Below are positions 53,669-63,228 of a stretch of DNA of 64,000 nucleotides, piece by piece. The DNA is from Lentisphaerae bacterium WC36 (lineage in GTDB: Bacteria; Verrucomicrobiota; Lentisphaeria; Victivallales; SZUA-371), in contig CP085689.1 in the NCBI GenBank assembly GCA_020683205.1, forward strand, positions 558,001 to 622,000. The letters run 5' to 3'. The notes beneath the pieces were generated by a model. It worked only from the letters and a program-made list of their open reading frames with translations, was not told the origin of the DNA and ran no database searches. Each line of letters opens with the position of its first letter. The first letter of the stretch is position 1. The position numbers and the translations under genes are program-made.

Positions 53669-54502
53669 ATGAATCTAAATATTAGTAATGTTTTATTGGC
53701 AACAATATGTGTATCAAATTGCTTAATAAATTCTAATAACTTAAGCGCTCGGGTGAATAATAAGGACATTCAATCACAAAAAAAGCCTAATATTATATTT
53801 ATTTTAATTGATGATTTGGGAAAAGAATGGTTGGATGTTTATGGTGCAAAAAATATCAAATTGCCAAATATTAATCGATTAGCGCAAACAGGAATGACCT
53901 TCAATAATGTTTATAGCATGCCTCAGTGCACTCCATCAAGGTGTTGTTTATTAACAGGTCTTTACCCTGGAAATAATGGAATGGTTGATCATTGGGATGT
54001 TCCGCGTTGGGGAAGAGGAGTGCATTTTGATCCGACACAATATCAGGCTGTTTGGGCACGGGAAATGAAAAAAATCGGTTATATGACCGCTGCTGCTGGT
54101 AAATGGCAAATTGATGACTTTAGAATTGAGCCCAATGCAATGGTTGAGGCGGGTTTCGATAAATGGTGTATGTGGACCGGATATGAAACAGGCAATAAAC
54201 CAAGTGGTAAGCGTTATTGGAATCTATATTTAATCTATGATAATAAAAAAGCACAAACATATCACGGCAAATTTGGTCCAGATTTAGTAAATGATTTTGT
54301 TTTAGATTTTATCACGAAAAATCGCCATAAACCATTTTTCGTTTATTACCCAATGTTATTAACACATTCGCCATATGTCACAACGCCGCATGAGCCAAAT
54401 GCAAAAAATGTTACAGAAAAACACAAGGCGATGACTCGTTATGCGGATTTTTTGATTGGAAAAGTAGTCGATAAATTAATTGAATTAAAGCTTCGTTCGT
54501 AA
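53669..54502 (+). pseudogene. Sulfatase (S1 family), 5' part before a frameshift
   Basis: About 277 residues from ATG 53669; GGAG lies ten bases upstream. A signal-like N-terminus is followed by NIIFILIDDLGKEW (metal-binding Asp pair) and CTPSRCCLLTGLYPG, the CxPSR formylglycine motif of type I sulfatases. KWQ, DFVLDFITKNRHKPFFVYYPMLLTHSPY are typical later blocks. The frame ends just before the FFTTDNGSS motif that should follow. A tandem TTCG duplication at 54492-54499 causes the break. The intact enzyme would be exported and would remove sulfate from host glycans. It follows ptmE by 114 bases with no gene between. Confidence 0.85.
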
Positions 54503-55235
54503 CAATACCATAGTTTTTTTCACCACTGACAATGGTAGTTCTTCACGATTAGAAAATCAATTAGGAAATTATGTGATTAGTGGAGGGAAGGGAACAATTT
54601 TTGAGAATGGAGTTAATGCTCCGTTTATTGTTAGTGGCCCAACTTTAATACCGCAAAATTGCAAATCAAACGCGTTAGTTGATTTTACAGATATGTTGGC
54701 GACTACCGTTGATATTGGTGGAGGAAAAATTGCTAAAACAGCGACAGATGGATATTCAATAAAAAGAGTGTTATACGGTAATGCTTTTAAAACAGCACGA
54801 AATGTTATTGTAGCATATGGAGGAGGGCGTAGTAAAATGCAACGCGTTAATGATGGGGGTGTTCAAAATGAATTTTATTTTAGAGAACGAGTTTTAAGGT
54901 ATGATGATTTTAAAGCATTTGTTTCTCCAGAAAGAAAAATTGCCAAAATCATTAATGTGAAAAATGATCCATTTGAAAATATTAATTTGATGGATGCTTC
55001 ACAATATTCAGTTGAATATTTAACAGCAAAGAATATTTTTGAAGAAGCGCTGAAAAATATGTCAGTGCGTGATCAAAACCCTAAATATAATCCAAATTCA
55101 ACTCAGCATTGGGAAAAGGATAATTCAAAAGAAGTTCGGCGTGAAATTGACCGCATTGCACATCCTAATAATCCTAAAAAAGATAAAAAGGGCAGTTTTT
55201 TGAAAATTAAGAAAAAAATTTATAAAGCAAATTAA
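54489..55235 (+). pseudogene. Sulfatase, 3' part after the frameshift
   Basis: The frame after the break reads VRNNTIVFFTTDNGSSSR, the metal-binding DNG block, then ISGGKGTIFENGVNAPFIV and LVDFTDMLATTVDIGG, all expected of the C-terminal half of S1 sulfatases. The first ATG in this frame (54573) is internal to the motif order, so it is not a separate gene. It stops at 55235 just before a terminator. Confidence 0.85.
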
Positions 55236-55239
55236 TTTA

Positions 55240-55275
55240 AAAGTCTGTAAAATTAGTTTTACAGACTTTTTTTTT
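55240..55275 (+). terminator. Rho-independent terminator
   Basis: A 13-bp perfect stem (55240-55252 with 55257-55269, loop TTAG) runs into a T stretch to 55275. It ends the sulfatase transcript and possibly the nonulosonate operon. Confidence 0.85.
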
Positions 55276-55348
55276 CTAAATATGTGGTATATTATTTTTG
55301 GATTTAAAACACTACTAAAATGTTTAACAACCTTTAATTAATTATAAA

Positions 55349-56650
55349 ATGACTAAACAAATTATTATTATTGGCGCAGGAGCTTCGGGACTAATGACCG
55401 CAGCAATTTTAGCTGAAAAAATTGCACAGAATAAACAACACGCTAATAGTGCAGAAATTACTGTTATTGAGCGGATGAATCGTTGTGGTTTGAAATTATT
55501 AGCATCTGGTGGGGGACGTTGTAATGTAACGAATGTTTTAAGTAGTAGTGAATTGATGAAGAGTTTTGGTAAACATGGTCGTTTTATGAATGATGCAATA
55601 CAGTTAATGGATAATGAAAAATTAATTGCTTGGTTTGATCAGAATAATGTACCTTTAGAATGTGTTGATAAAATGCATTATTTTCCAAAGTCAAAGAAAT
55701 CAAGCGATATAGTTAATATGTTAGTTGACAAATGTTTAAAATATAATGTAAAGTTTATTAAGAGTTGTAAAGTTACTAGTTGCCAGCTCCGTTGTAAAGA
55801 TAAATTAGCTAATCATGGTTTTATTTTGCAAACTAGTGATGAACAAGTATTTAATGCTGACTATGTTGTGTTTTCAACTGGAGGAGTGTCATATAAAAAA
55901 TTAGGTGGCAGTAAAAGTGGGTATAAAATTTTAGCAGACCTAGGACATAAAATAATTTCACCATTGCCAGGAATGGTTGGGCTTAACGTTCAAGAAAATT
56001 GGGTTAAAAAATCTACTGGAATTGCCTTTGGAAATACATTAGCTGTGATTGGACTTAAAAAATATCGAAAAAAAAATTCATATGGTGAATTGTTATTTAC
56101 TCATGAAGGATTAAGTGCAAATGCCGCTATTAATATTTCTGCGGATATTGCCGAATTGTTGGAGAACGCTCCAACAGTGCCACTAATTATTAAACTATTT
56201 GCTGATAAAAGTAATCAAGAGATGATTAACCAATGGAGTAAATGTTGTCAAGAAAATAGTACTAAAAGTGTCGTAAAAGTTTTATCATTTTTTGTCCCGA
56301 AATCGGTTGCGGTAAATTATCTGACAGATTTTTTTGGTGAGGAAATATTACAATGTACAATTGCGCAGTTACCTAAAAAAGTTAATCAAAAGATAATTGA
56401 ATTATTAACTGAGTGTATTGTGACAATTACTAAAACCAATGGGTTTGATAAAGCTATGGTCACTCGTGGAGGTGTTGATTTAAAAAATTTAAATCCAAAA
56501 ACTCTTGAAAGCAAAATTGTCGAAGGTTTATTTTGCACTGGAGAAGCTGTTAATTTAGACGGTCCGTGCGGTGGATATAATTTGCAGTGGGCGTTTTCCA
56601 GTGGGTATTTGGCTGCATATTCAATATATCAAAAAATAATACAAAAATGA
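55349..56650 (+). CDS. HI0933/YhiN-type FAD-dependent oxidoreductase
   Basis: 433 residues. The N-terminal FAD motif GAGASGLMTA (about 9-18) is followed by the family's SGGGRCNVTN and the C-terminal CTGEAVNLDGPCGGYN with LQWAFSSG. The family (also called BaiN/aminoacetone oxidase-like) is widespread and its substrate is mostly unknown. Cytoplasmic. It starts 74 bases after the terminator and is followed closely by the hydrolase gene (10 bases). Confidence 0.85.
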   Translation: MTKQIIIIGAGASGLMTAAILAEKIAQNKQHANSAEITVIERMNRCGLKLLASGGGRCNVTNVLSSSELMKSFGKHGRFMNDAIQLMDNEKLIAWFDQNNVPLECVDKMHYFPKSKKSSDIVNMLVDKCLKYNVKFIKSCKVTSCQLRCKDKLANHGFILQTSDEQVFNADYVVFSTGGVSYKKLGGSKSGYKILADLGHKIISPLPGMVGLNVQENWVKKSTGIAFGNTLAVIGLKKYRKKNSYGELLFTHEGLSANAAINISADIAELLENAPTVPLIIKLFADKSNQEMINQWSKCCQENSTKSVVKVLSFFVPKSVAVNYLTDFFGEEILQCTIAQLPKKVNQKIIELLTECIVTITKTNGFDKAMVTRGGVDLKNLNPKTLESKIVEGLFCTGEAVNLDGPCGGYNLQWAFSSGYLAAYSIYQKIIQK

Positions 56651-56660
56651 GGCTTTAATA

Positions 56661-57749
56661 ATGAAAAAAATGCAAACCCAATTGTTAATGTTTAAAAAAA
56701 GTAGTTGTTTAAAAATTTTATTAATATTTTGTGGATTGTGTTTTGTTTTCGTTTTTAAAGTATATTCATTTCAGGTTGATAGCGTTATTTCACGAGATTC
56801 TAATGTGCGTTGGTTAAAGGATCCTAAATCAATATATAATTTGTTGCGTGGTAAAGGAATTAGTGTTAACACTGATATAGTTTATGATACTCCAAAGCGT
56901 TGTAAATTAGATCTTTTGCTGCCTAAAGATTATCAAAAATTGCCAAGTGTTCCAGTGGTTATGATTTTTCATGGCGGTGGCTTTGTTAAAGGAGATCGTT
57001 TTAAAGGTGCCGCGCGATTTAGTCGTGAAGTTGGGCGCTTTTTAGCGAACGATATTGCAGTTGCTTTGGTTGATTATCCTTTGATGGATCGTTATAAAAC
57101 TGATATGAACACTCTTCAATGTATTACCCAAGCAGCTCGGAGCGTACAGTTTATTAGGCACAACGCCAAAAAATATAACATTAATTCAAATAAAATCATT
57201 GCTTTGGGATCTTCAGCAGGCGCAGGTATTACATTATTTTTAGCAACAAATGAATTGAAAGATAGCGTTGCAGAAAATAAGATGTATCGAGAGTCGTCAC
57301 GTATTGCTGTTGCGGGTCTTTTTGATACTCAAATGGGTTATAATTTTTTTGATTGGGAAAAATATTTCAAAATAAAAATGAAATATTCTCCAAAAATTGT
57401 TGCACAAATGAGATTTCATTATAAACTAAAAAACATTAATTCAAATGAAGCTCTTGTTTTAAGAGAAAAATTAGCGTTTCAAGAGCAGTTGACTAAAAAT
57501 TTTACACCGCCATTATTTTTGAGCTGCTCGACGGATGAATCTGTTCCTTTAGATCCTAACAAGGTCGGTCAAATGATTCATCATGTAATGCATAGTAATG
57601 TTTTATATATTAAAGCTACTGAACAAAAAATTAAGTGTCAATTGGTCATCAAAAAAAAACGTTGTGCGAATGTTAAATTGCCAATTGATTTTGTTAACTT
57701 TGCCTTAAATAACCTTAAGGGTAATTCAAAAATAAAAAATAAAAAATAA
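56661..57749 (+). CDS. Exported alpha/beta hydrolase, esterase-like
   Basis: 362 residues; GAGG precedes the ATG. An N-terminal signal or membrane segment (about 17-34) leads to a BD-FAE/carboxylesterase-like fold: VVMIFHGGGFVKGDR (HGGG oxyanion hole at 104-107), ALGSSAGAG with nucleophile Ser185, and CSTDESVPL with Asp292. The expected C-terminal catalytic His is not found where it should lie; residues after 310 read KCQLVIKKKRCANVKLP. It may be inactive or use an unusual His (HHVMH, about 305). It probably acts on acetylated or ester-linked glycans in the periplasm. Confidence 0.7.
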   Translation: MKKMQTQLLMFKKSSCLKILLIFCGLCFVFVFKVYSFQVDSVISRDSNVRWLKDPKSIYNLLRGKGISVNTDIVYDTPKRCKLDLLLPKDYQKLPSVPVVMIFHGGGFVKGDRFKGAARFSREVGRFLANDIAVALVDYPLMDRYKTDMNTLQCITQAARSVQFIRHNAKKYNINSNKIIALGSSAGAGITLFLATNELKDSVAENKMYRESSRIAVAGLFDTQMGYNFFDWEKYFKIKMKYSPKIVAQMRFHYKLKNINSNEALVLREKLAFQEQLTKNFTPPLFLSCSTDESVPLDPNKVGQMIHHVMHSNVLYIKATEQKIKCQLVIKKKRCANVKLPIDFVNFALNNLKGNSKIKNKK

Positions 57750-57796
57750 TTTTTTTAATTTATAAATAATTTTATGAACTAAAGGACTAAGAAAAA

Positions 57797-59797
57797 ATGA
57801 TTAGCGAAGAAGATGGTTATAGTGAAAATTTTAATGTTAATGGTATGATTTTAGCTGCGGGAGCTGGTACCCGACTTAGACCTTTAACTGATAATACTCC
57901 AAAAGCATTAACTAAAATTTATGGACACAGTTTACTTGATATTGTCTGTAATAAGATGGCTAATGCTAAAGTAACCAACATCGCCGCAAATAGCCATTAT
58001 TGTGCTGGTAAAATTTCAGAGTGGTTATTAGAAAAAGATGACTTAGACTTTGATATTAAATTATTTCATGAAATCCCCAATGCTCTGGGTACTGGAGGAC
58101 CTTTAATTAATGCAAAAGAGCATCTTTGTAAAGACAATGCTAATTATTTTATTCTTCATAATTGTGATATTATTAGTAATATTAACTTACAAGAGCTAAT
58201 TTCAAAACATCATAAAAATGTGCAAAAAAATCCTAAGAATTTAGTAACGATGTGTTTGGTTGATGGTTCTGAACCTAGGATTGTTGTTGATAAAAATTCC
58301 TCTAATATTGTGAATATGCGCGATGTTTTAAATATTGAAATAAATGATAACCATGAACGCTTCTCTTATGCAGGAATTAGTTGTTTTTCTACAGAAATCT
58401 TTAATTATTTGCCAAACGAAGTTAATGATTATTGTATTATTGAATTGCTTTTAGAGTTGATGCACGACGAGCAGATTAGCGTTGGTTCTTATATTACAAA
58501 TGAAGATATTTACTGGAATGATATTGGTTCAAGTAGCTGTTTTTATGACGTGCATAAGTATATTTTAGATAATGAACATCACGAATTGGAGCTTTTGGGC
58601 TGTAATATTGACAATAAACATGATTTTTGGAGTGATTGTAAAAATTTACTATTTCTTGAAGAGGAGAGTAAACAATTATATGCAAAAAATAAGTTAAAAA
58701 TTAATAATAATCAACGTGCGATATTGATTCATGATGAACAGCAAGAGCATCATTTTGTTGTTGATTATTTCCATTCGCAAATTGCTAAGATTTTACAAAA
58801 TCTTTTTGATACTAGTCATATTATTAAATTTACTGCAGAGCTTTTAAAAGAACAGGGTTCAAGTAGAAGGTTTTATCGCATTAATTTTTTAGAACAGTTT
58901 GATCATGATTTGCAACGTGCTTTAGCAAATAATAGTGAAGTTTTAATGATTTCTAGCAAAGATGATTTTGATTTTGAAAGATTTATTGAGTATGGAACAA
59001 TTTATCGCAGTCATGGTATAAATGTTCCAGAAATTTATGGAGTAGATAAAGAAAATCATGCAGTGTTAATGGAAGATTTTGGTGATTTTTCACTTTACGA
59101 TTTTCATATTTTAAATGCTGGCGATGATCAAAGTGTTTTAGCTTGTTACAAACAAATTATTGATGAACTGATTGTATTTCAAAATCAAGGACAGTTAATT
59201 ACTAATACTTTGGCTTCGCTACGTATTTTTGACCATGAATATTTGCGCTGGGAAACAAATTATTTTTTGGAATATTTCTTACACTTGTATTGCAAAGAAG
59301 ACTTAGCAAAACTTAAAAACTCTTTGGATGAGATTTTTGCACAACTGGCTCATATTTGCTTAAATGAAACTAATCAGTGCTTAATTCATCGTGATTTTCA
59401 ATCGATGAATATTCATCTCAATTTACAGAATAATTCACAAGTTGGCATTATTGACTTCCAAGGTGGAAGGATTGGATCACAGTTTTATGACTTAGCATCA
59501 TTAATAAATGACCCATATGTCAATTTAAACCCATGTATGCGTGATGAGTTGTACTTATATTATTGTGAAAAGACTAATTTAAACAGTAAAGAGTGCTTAA
59601 AATCCTACTTGGCAGCAACATTACAACGTAATATGCAAGCGCTTGGCGCATATGCTTTTTTAAGTTTAAAGAAAAATAAAAAAGATTATAGGCAATATAT
59701 TTCGCCAGGGCTACGTTTATTAATAGAGAATTGTCAGAGAATAAGTTACATCGATGATAAATTTAAAAAATTACTCGAAATCGTAATTAATATATAA
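57797..59797 (+). CDS. Fused nucleotidyltransferase and sugar kinase (MurU-AmgK-like)
   Basis: 666 residues. Domain 1 (about 15-255): LAAGAGTRLRPLTDNTPKAL, FHEIPNALGTGG, HNCDIISNI, DIGSSSCFYD, as in MurU-type N-acetylmuramate-1-phosphate uridylyltransferases. A linker lies at about 260-340. Domain 2 (about 345-660): EQGSSRRFYRI, AVLMEDFGDFSLYD, LIHRDFQSMNIH (catalytic Asp about 532) and IIDFQGGRIG (Mg-binding Asp 553), the aminoglycoside-phosphotransferase-like fold of AmgK, which phosphorylates MurNAc/GlcNAc at C1. The two activities are successive steps of the peptidoglycan recycling bypass, and are usually separate adjacent genes. Which sugar is used is not visible. Confidence 0.8.
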   Translation: MISEEDGYSENFNVNGMILAAGAGTRLRPLTDNTPKALTKIYGHSLLDIVCNKMANAKVTNIAANSHYCAGKISEWLLEKDDLDFDIKLFHEIPNALGTGGPLINAKEHLCKDNANYFILHNCDIISNINLQELISKHHKNVQKNPKNLVTMCLVDGSEPRIVVDKNSSNIVNMRDVLNIEINDNHERFSYAGISCFSTEIFNYLPNEVNDYCIIELLLELMHDEQISVGSYITNEDIYWNDIGSSSCFYDVHKYILDNEHHELELLGCNIDNKHDFWSDCKNLLFLEEESKQLYAKNKLKINNNQRAILIHDEQQEHHFVVDYFHSQIAKILQNLFDTSHIIKFTAELLKEQGSSRRFYRINFLEQFDHDLQRALANNSEVLMISSKDDFDFERFIEYGTIYRSHGINVPEIYGVDKENHAVLMEDFGDFSLYDFHILNAGDDQSVLACYKQIIDELIVFQNQGQLITNTLASLRIFDHEYLRWETNYFLEYFLHLYCKEDLAKLKNSLDEIFAQLAHICLNETNQCLIHRDFQSMNIHLNLQNNSQVGIIDFQGGRIGSQFYDLASLINDPYVNLNPCMRDELYLYYCEKTNLNSKECLKSYLAATLQRNMQALGAYAFLSLKKNKKDYRQYISPGLRLLIENCQRISYIDDKFKKLLEIVINI

Positions 59798-59964
59798 AAA
59801 AATTGCATTAATTGTTATTGAAAGTTATCATAAGTAGCAAGTTTGTTATATATTAACTTAGAGGGGTTTTTAAAATTGTTTCTTGTGATGAATTATAATT
59901 TTAGAAAACTTTTAGATTCAGAGATTTCTGGATGCAAAAGTCAATAATATGAGTAGGGATTTAA

Positions 59965-61191
59965 ATGAATATAAAGAAAGTACAGGTTATACTACAATTT
60001 TTGTTTGTGCTATTGAGTTTTAATTTAATGGCAGATGATAAAAATAATAGTAAAAAAAATACACAGCAGTCAAATGAGCAAAAGAGTGAAAAATCACCTA
60101 AAGTTAATTCGAAAAAGGTGAAGAAGCCTTCATATCTTCAGTTAAATGGTGATAAATTAACAGATAATGAAAAACAATTTATTAAAAAAAATTTGTTATA
60201 TCGCAGAGATCGGTTAAAATGGGTTTCGGAAGGAGTAGTGTTAAGTCGCTTAAAAAAAGAATCTTTGGTCAAATACAAAGAGGTTATCCAGATTAGAAAA
60301 TCTGGGGCTAGAAAAAAATATGATCACCAATTAATTGAGATTTGTTTAAAGCAGTATCGTGATGATCTTAAGCAAGCTGAAATTTTGCGCAAGGAAATAA
60401 AAAAATATTTATATTTAAAAGATGGTTCACAAGAGAAAATGCAAAGCCGTAATATTGTTAGAAAAATTATTACTAGAGCATTTAATAATCAGTTGAATAT
60501 AGAGAGACAACGCCTTTATATTGTCAGAAGAGCTTATGAAAAAAGTGTGTACTTAACCGCAAATCGTGAATTTTTTACTGAACAATTGGCTCAAGAAAGA
60601 TATCAAAACATTTTGAATGGAGTTGGTTTAAAAAAAGGAGGGCGTAAAGGCTCCCATAATAATATGAACAAAAAGAGTGGTATTCTTAATGGTCTGAATA
60701 TAAAATCAAAAGATAAAAAAGCATTGGTGTCAAAATTAGGAAATGAGACTTCAAGTAAGGGAGTTGACCAATCTTTAGTCAATTTGTCAAGTAATCATCT
60801 TTTGATAATGTGTTATTTAAAGGTTACTAATTATGATCGATACGTAGATATTGTAGAATTAAAGAAGACTAATTATACTGAATTTATTAAAAAAATTAAT
60901 AAACATAAAAATGATATTTCACAAAGTGTTGCCAAACGAGATAGAAATATTTTTAAATTATATTTACTATATAAGCAAAGTAATGATAAATATTACTTGT
61001 CACAGATTCAAAATATTATAGCCGAGCAACTAAAAGAACGTTTAGCTTTAGAAAAAGAAGTTTTGAAAATATTGAAAAAAGGTTTTGAGATAAATAAGCA
61101 CCTTTGTGAGAAACGCTTAAAAAATAAAAATAAAATCATAAATACTCGCATTGAGTATTTATTGAGAGATAAAGATTTAGATTGGAAATAA
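59965..61191 (+). CDS. Exported Lys-rich coiled-coil protein, unknown
   Basis: 408 residues. A signal peptide (about 1-23, ending LMA) is followed by a Lys/Ser/Asn-rich low-complexity segment (about 24-53) and then long basic helices likely to form coiled coils (QYRDDLKQAEILRKEIKKYL; LKERLALEKEVLKILKKG). Very high Lys/Arg content (estimated isoelectric point strongly basic). No domain is recognised. Gaps of 167 and 105 bases separate it from its neighbours. Confidence 0.55.
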   Translation: MNIKKVQVILQFLFVLLSFNLMADDKNNSKKNTQQSNEQKSEKSPKVNSKKVKKPSYLQLNGDKLTDNEKQFIKKNLLYRRDRLKWVSEGVVLSRLKKESLVKYKEVIQIRKSGARKKYDHQLIEICLKQYRDDLKQAEILRKEIKKYLYLKDGSQEKMQSRNIVRKIITRAFNNQLNIERQRLYIVRRAYEKSVYLTANREFFTEQLAQERYQNILNGVGLKKGGRKGSHNNMNKKSGILNGLNIKSKDKKALVSKLGNETSSKGVDQSLVNLSSNHLLIMCYLKVTNYDRYVDIVELKKTNYTEFIKKINKHKNDISQSVAKRDRNIFKLYLLYKQSNDKYYLSQIQNIIAEQLKERLALEKEVLKILKKGFEINKHLCEKRLKNKNKIINTRIEYLLRDKDLDWK

Positions 61192-61296
61192 ATCCTGTTG
61201 TAATTTGACAAAACAATAGTTAAACAGAGCCCTCTTAAGCATTAGTGTGTGGGTTTTTTAAAGATTATTAATTGTTAAATTACTAATAGGTGCATC

Positions 61297-63228
61297 ATGA
61301 TTCTAATAAGACGAGTTTTATTCAAATTTACCGAAACTTTATTTTTAGGCGTGTTGTTTATTATGCCAATTAAGTTTGGTTGCTTAATGGGGATTCCAGG
61401 TTTAGACCCATTATTTATGGAAACTAATTTGGAAAATATAATTTTTTTCCCATGGAATGATTTGAAATTTTCTTTTTTAAGTGGAATGATACTTTTATTA
61501 AGTATTTTTTCAGTGCCAAATGACGAATCATTTACCAGAAAACGAATGTTTTGTTGTGCTTTAGCATGGGTTTGTTTGGGGGCTTACTCAATTTTAGGGT
61601 GGATTGACTGTGGTATTTTTGTCTTTGCTTTACTACAAACGGTTCATTTGTTAGGGGTAGGGTGCTTTGTCATGAGCGGCTATCTCTTAAGTCGAGAAAA
61701 TCGTTTTTTCTTCAGTAAAGTTCTATCATTTAGTGTTGTTAGTGGAATCATTATAATTTTTATTGGAGTATTCCAGTATTTTAGTGATTATGTGTTGATG
61801 AGAACATTGATTTTCAATAAAATAAACTATCAGTATCGTATGCAAACGGTTAATGTTAATAATATTGAAAAATATATAAATCAAAAGCGCATAATTGGTA
61901 CATTTATAAACCCAAATACCTTTGCAGGTTACTTGCTTTTAATTGGTCCAATAATTGTTTGGCAACTGAATAAATTATTAGTAAAGTTGCAATGGGTAAA
62001 GCGTTTTAAAAATAAAACTGGTGAAGAAATTTTGCCCAGTAAGAAAAAACGCTACTTCGCAAATATTTTGTTAGCATTTTCAGTTCTATTTATTTTTGTA
62101 ATGCTATTTTTAGTTTCGAGCCGTGGAGCTTTTGTCGCATTTCTATCAGCTATGGCATTCGTTATTTTTGCAACAAAATGTAAAATGTTAGTAAAAATTT
62201 TGATTTCTGGATCAATAGTGTTGTTTATTGGATTATTGGTTAGTGATATTGCCGAAGAATCATTTTTTAATGTTAATTTTAAAGATCGCTTTGAATATTT
62301 GGTTTCAGTGATGAAACTAATTTTAAAAAACCCATTTTTTGGCAGTGGTTGGCGTGGATTTTACCCTGAGTATATGCAATTGCAAACACAAATTAATGAC
62401 ATTGATGTTGTGCCATATGCCCCATATAATTTTATTTTGTCTTCCGCAGTACATACTGGAATCGTTGGAATGGTTTTAGCAGTATTTGTTGTCACATATC
62501 CATTATTTATTGGTTATAAAGCATTAAGAAACTCTTTTAAAAGCGATAATTATATTTGTCGTACAACAGTTGTTTATTTTGGTTATTTGTCCTTTTTAAT
62601 GCACGCGATGTTAGATTTTAATTTACAGGCGACAGCTTTGGTTGCTCTAGCGGGCATGTTGGCTGTAATTTTGGTTTCAGAGGGAAAAGCAAAAGTCATG
62701 AAATTTGATAATTCAACGGCTCTTTTTAGTCGATGGTTGTTGGCAATTTATGCAATGTTGACCATTTTTATGGCTTTATTATATCGTGAACATGCGTTGA
62801 AGCAACATCGCTTAGGTCTTGAACTTGAAGATATTAATGAACGATTTGTTAGTGGTCATTTATCTCGTATTTCTAAGTTGCAATATCGGTGTATAGATGA
62901 AAACTTAAGTCATTATGTTTGGTCTCCTTATCCTTTTATTAATGTAGCAAAAATGTTACTATTTACCAAAAATTATAAAGAAGCAATTTTTTATTTAAAT
63001 CGCGCAAAAATGGTAAACGATCAGTTGCCGCAAATTTATTACTATTTAGCTGTCGCTAACGACAAATTAGGAAATATTGAAAAAAGAGATGAGTTACTCG
63101 AAAAATTAATGACTATAAATCCAAGCGGTAAAGAAATAGATCTAAATAGTTTAAGGAATTATGAATTTTATAAAGGAAAATTTCCTAAAATGGGCTTCAA
63201 TGAAGCTCAAAAACAGTTTAATAAATAA
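61297..63228 (+). CDS. O-antigen ligase/polymerase-like membrane protein with TPR
   Basis: 643 residues with about ten membrane segments up to residue 490. RIIGTFINPNTFAGYLLL (about 205-222) is the NPN-x-FA block of the Wzy_C/O-antigen ligase family; a large loop (about 345-380, ending GSGWRGFYPEY) with the family's conserved Arg (SSRGAFVAFL) fits as well. The last 90 residues (ISKLQYRCIDEN...YKEAIFYLNRAKMVNDQLPQIYYYLAVANDKLG) are tetratricopeptide-like. It joins or polymerises surface glycans at the inner membrane's outer face; a nonulosonic acid glycan is a possible substrate (inference). Its stop lies inside the next gene. Confidence 0.75.
   Translation: MILIRRVLFKFTETLFLGVLFIMPIKFGCLMGIPGLDPLFMETNLENIIFFPWNDLKFSFLSGMILLLSIFSVPNDESFTRKRMFCCALAWVCLGAYSILGWIDCGIFVFALLQTVHLLGVGCFVMSGYLLSRENRFFFSKVLSFSVVSGIIIIFIGVFQYFSDYVLMRTLIFNKINYQYRMQTVNVNNIEKYINQKRIIGTFINPNTFAGYLLLIGPIIVWQLNKLLVKLQWVKRFKNKTGEEILPSKKKRYFANILLAFSVLFIFVMLFLVSSRGAFVAFLSAMAFVIFATKCKMLVKILISGSIVLFIGLLVSDIAEESFFNVNFKDRFEYLVSVMKLILKNPFFGSGWRGFYPEYMQLQTQINDIDVVPYAPYNFILSSAVHTGIVGMVLAVFVVTYPLFIGYKALRNSFKSDNYICRTTVVYFGYLSFLMHAMLDFNLQATALVALAGMLAVILVSEGKAKVMKFDNSTALFSRWLLAIYAMLTIFMALLYREHALKQHRLGLELEDINERFVSGHLSRISKLQYRCIDENLSHYVWSPYPFINVAKMLLFTKNYKEAIFYLNRAKMVNDQLPQIYYYLAVANDKLGNIEKRDELLEKLMTINPSGKEIDLNSLRNYEFYKGKFPKMGFNEAQKQFNK

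Noticed and set aside
53660-55235. Programmed frameshift in the sulfatase
   Set aside because: The break is explained exactly by a TTCG tandem duplication and no slippery motif is present.
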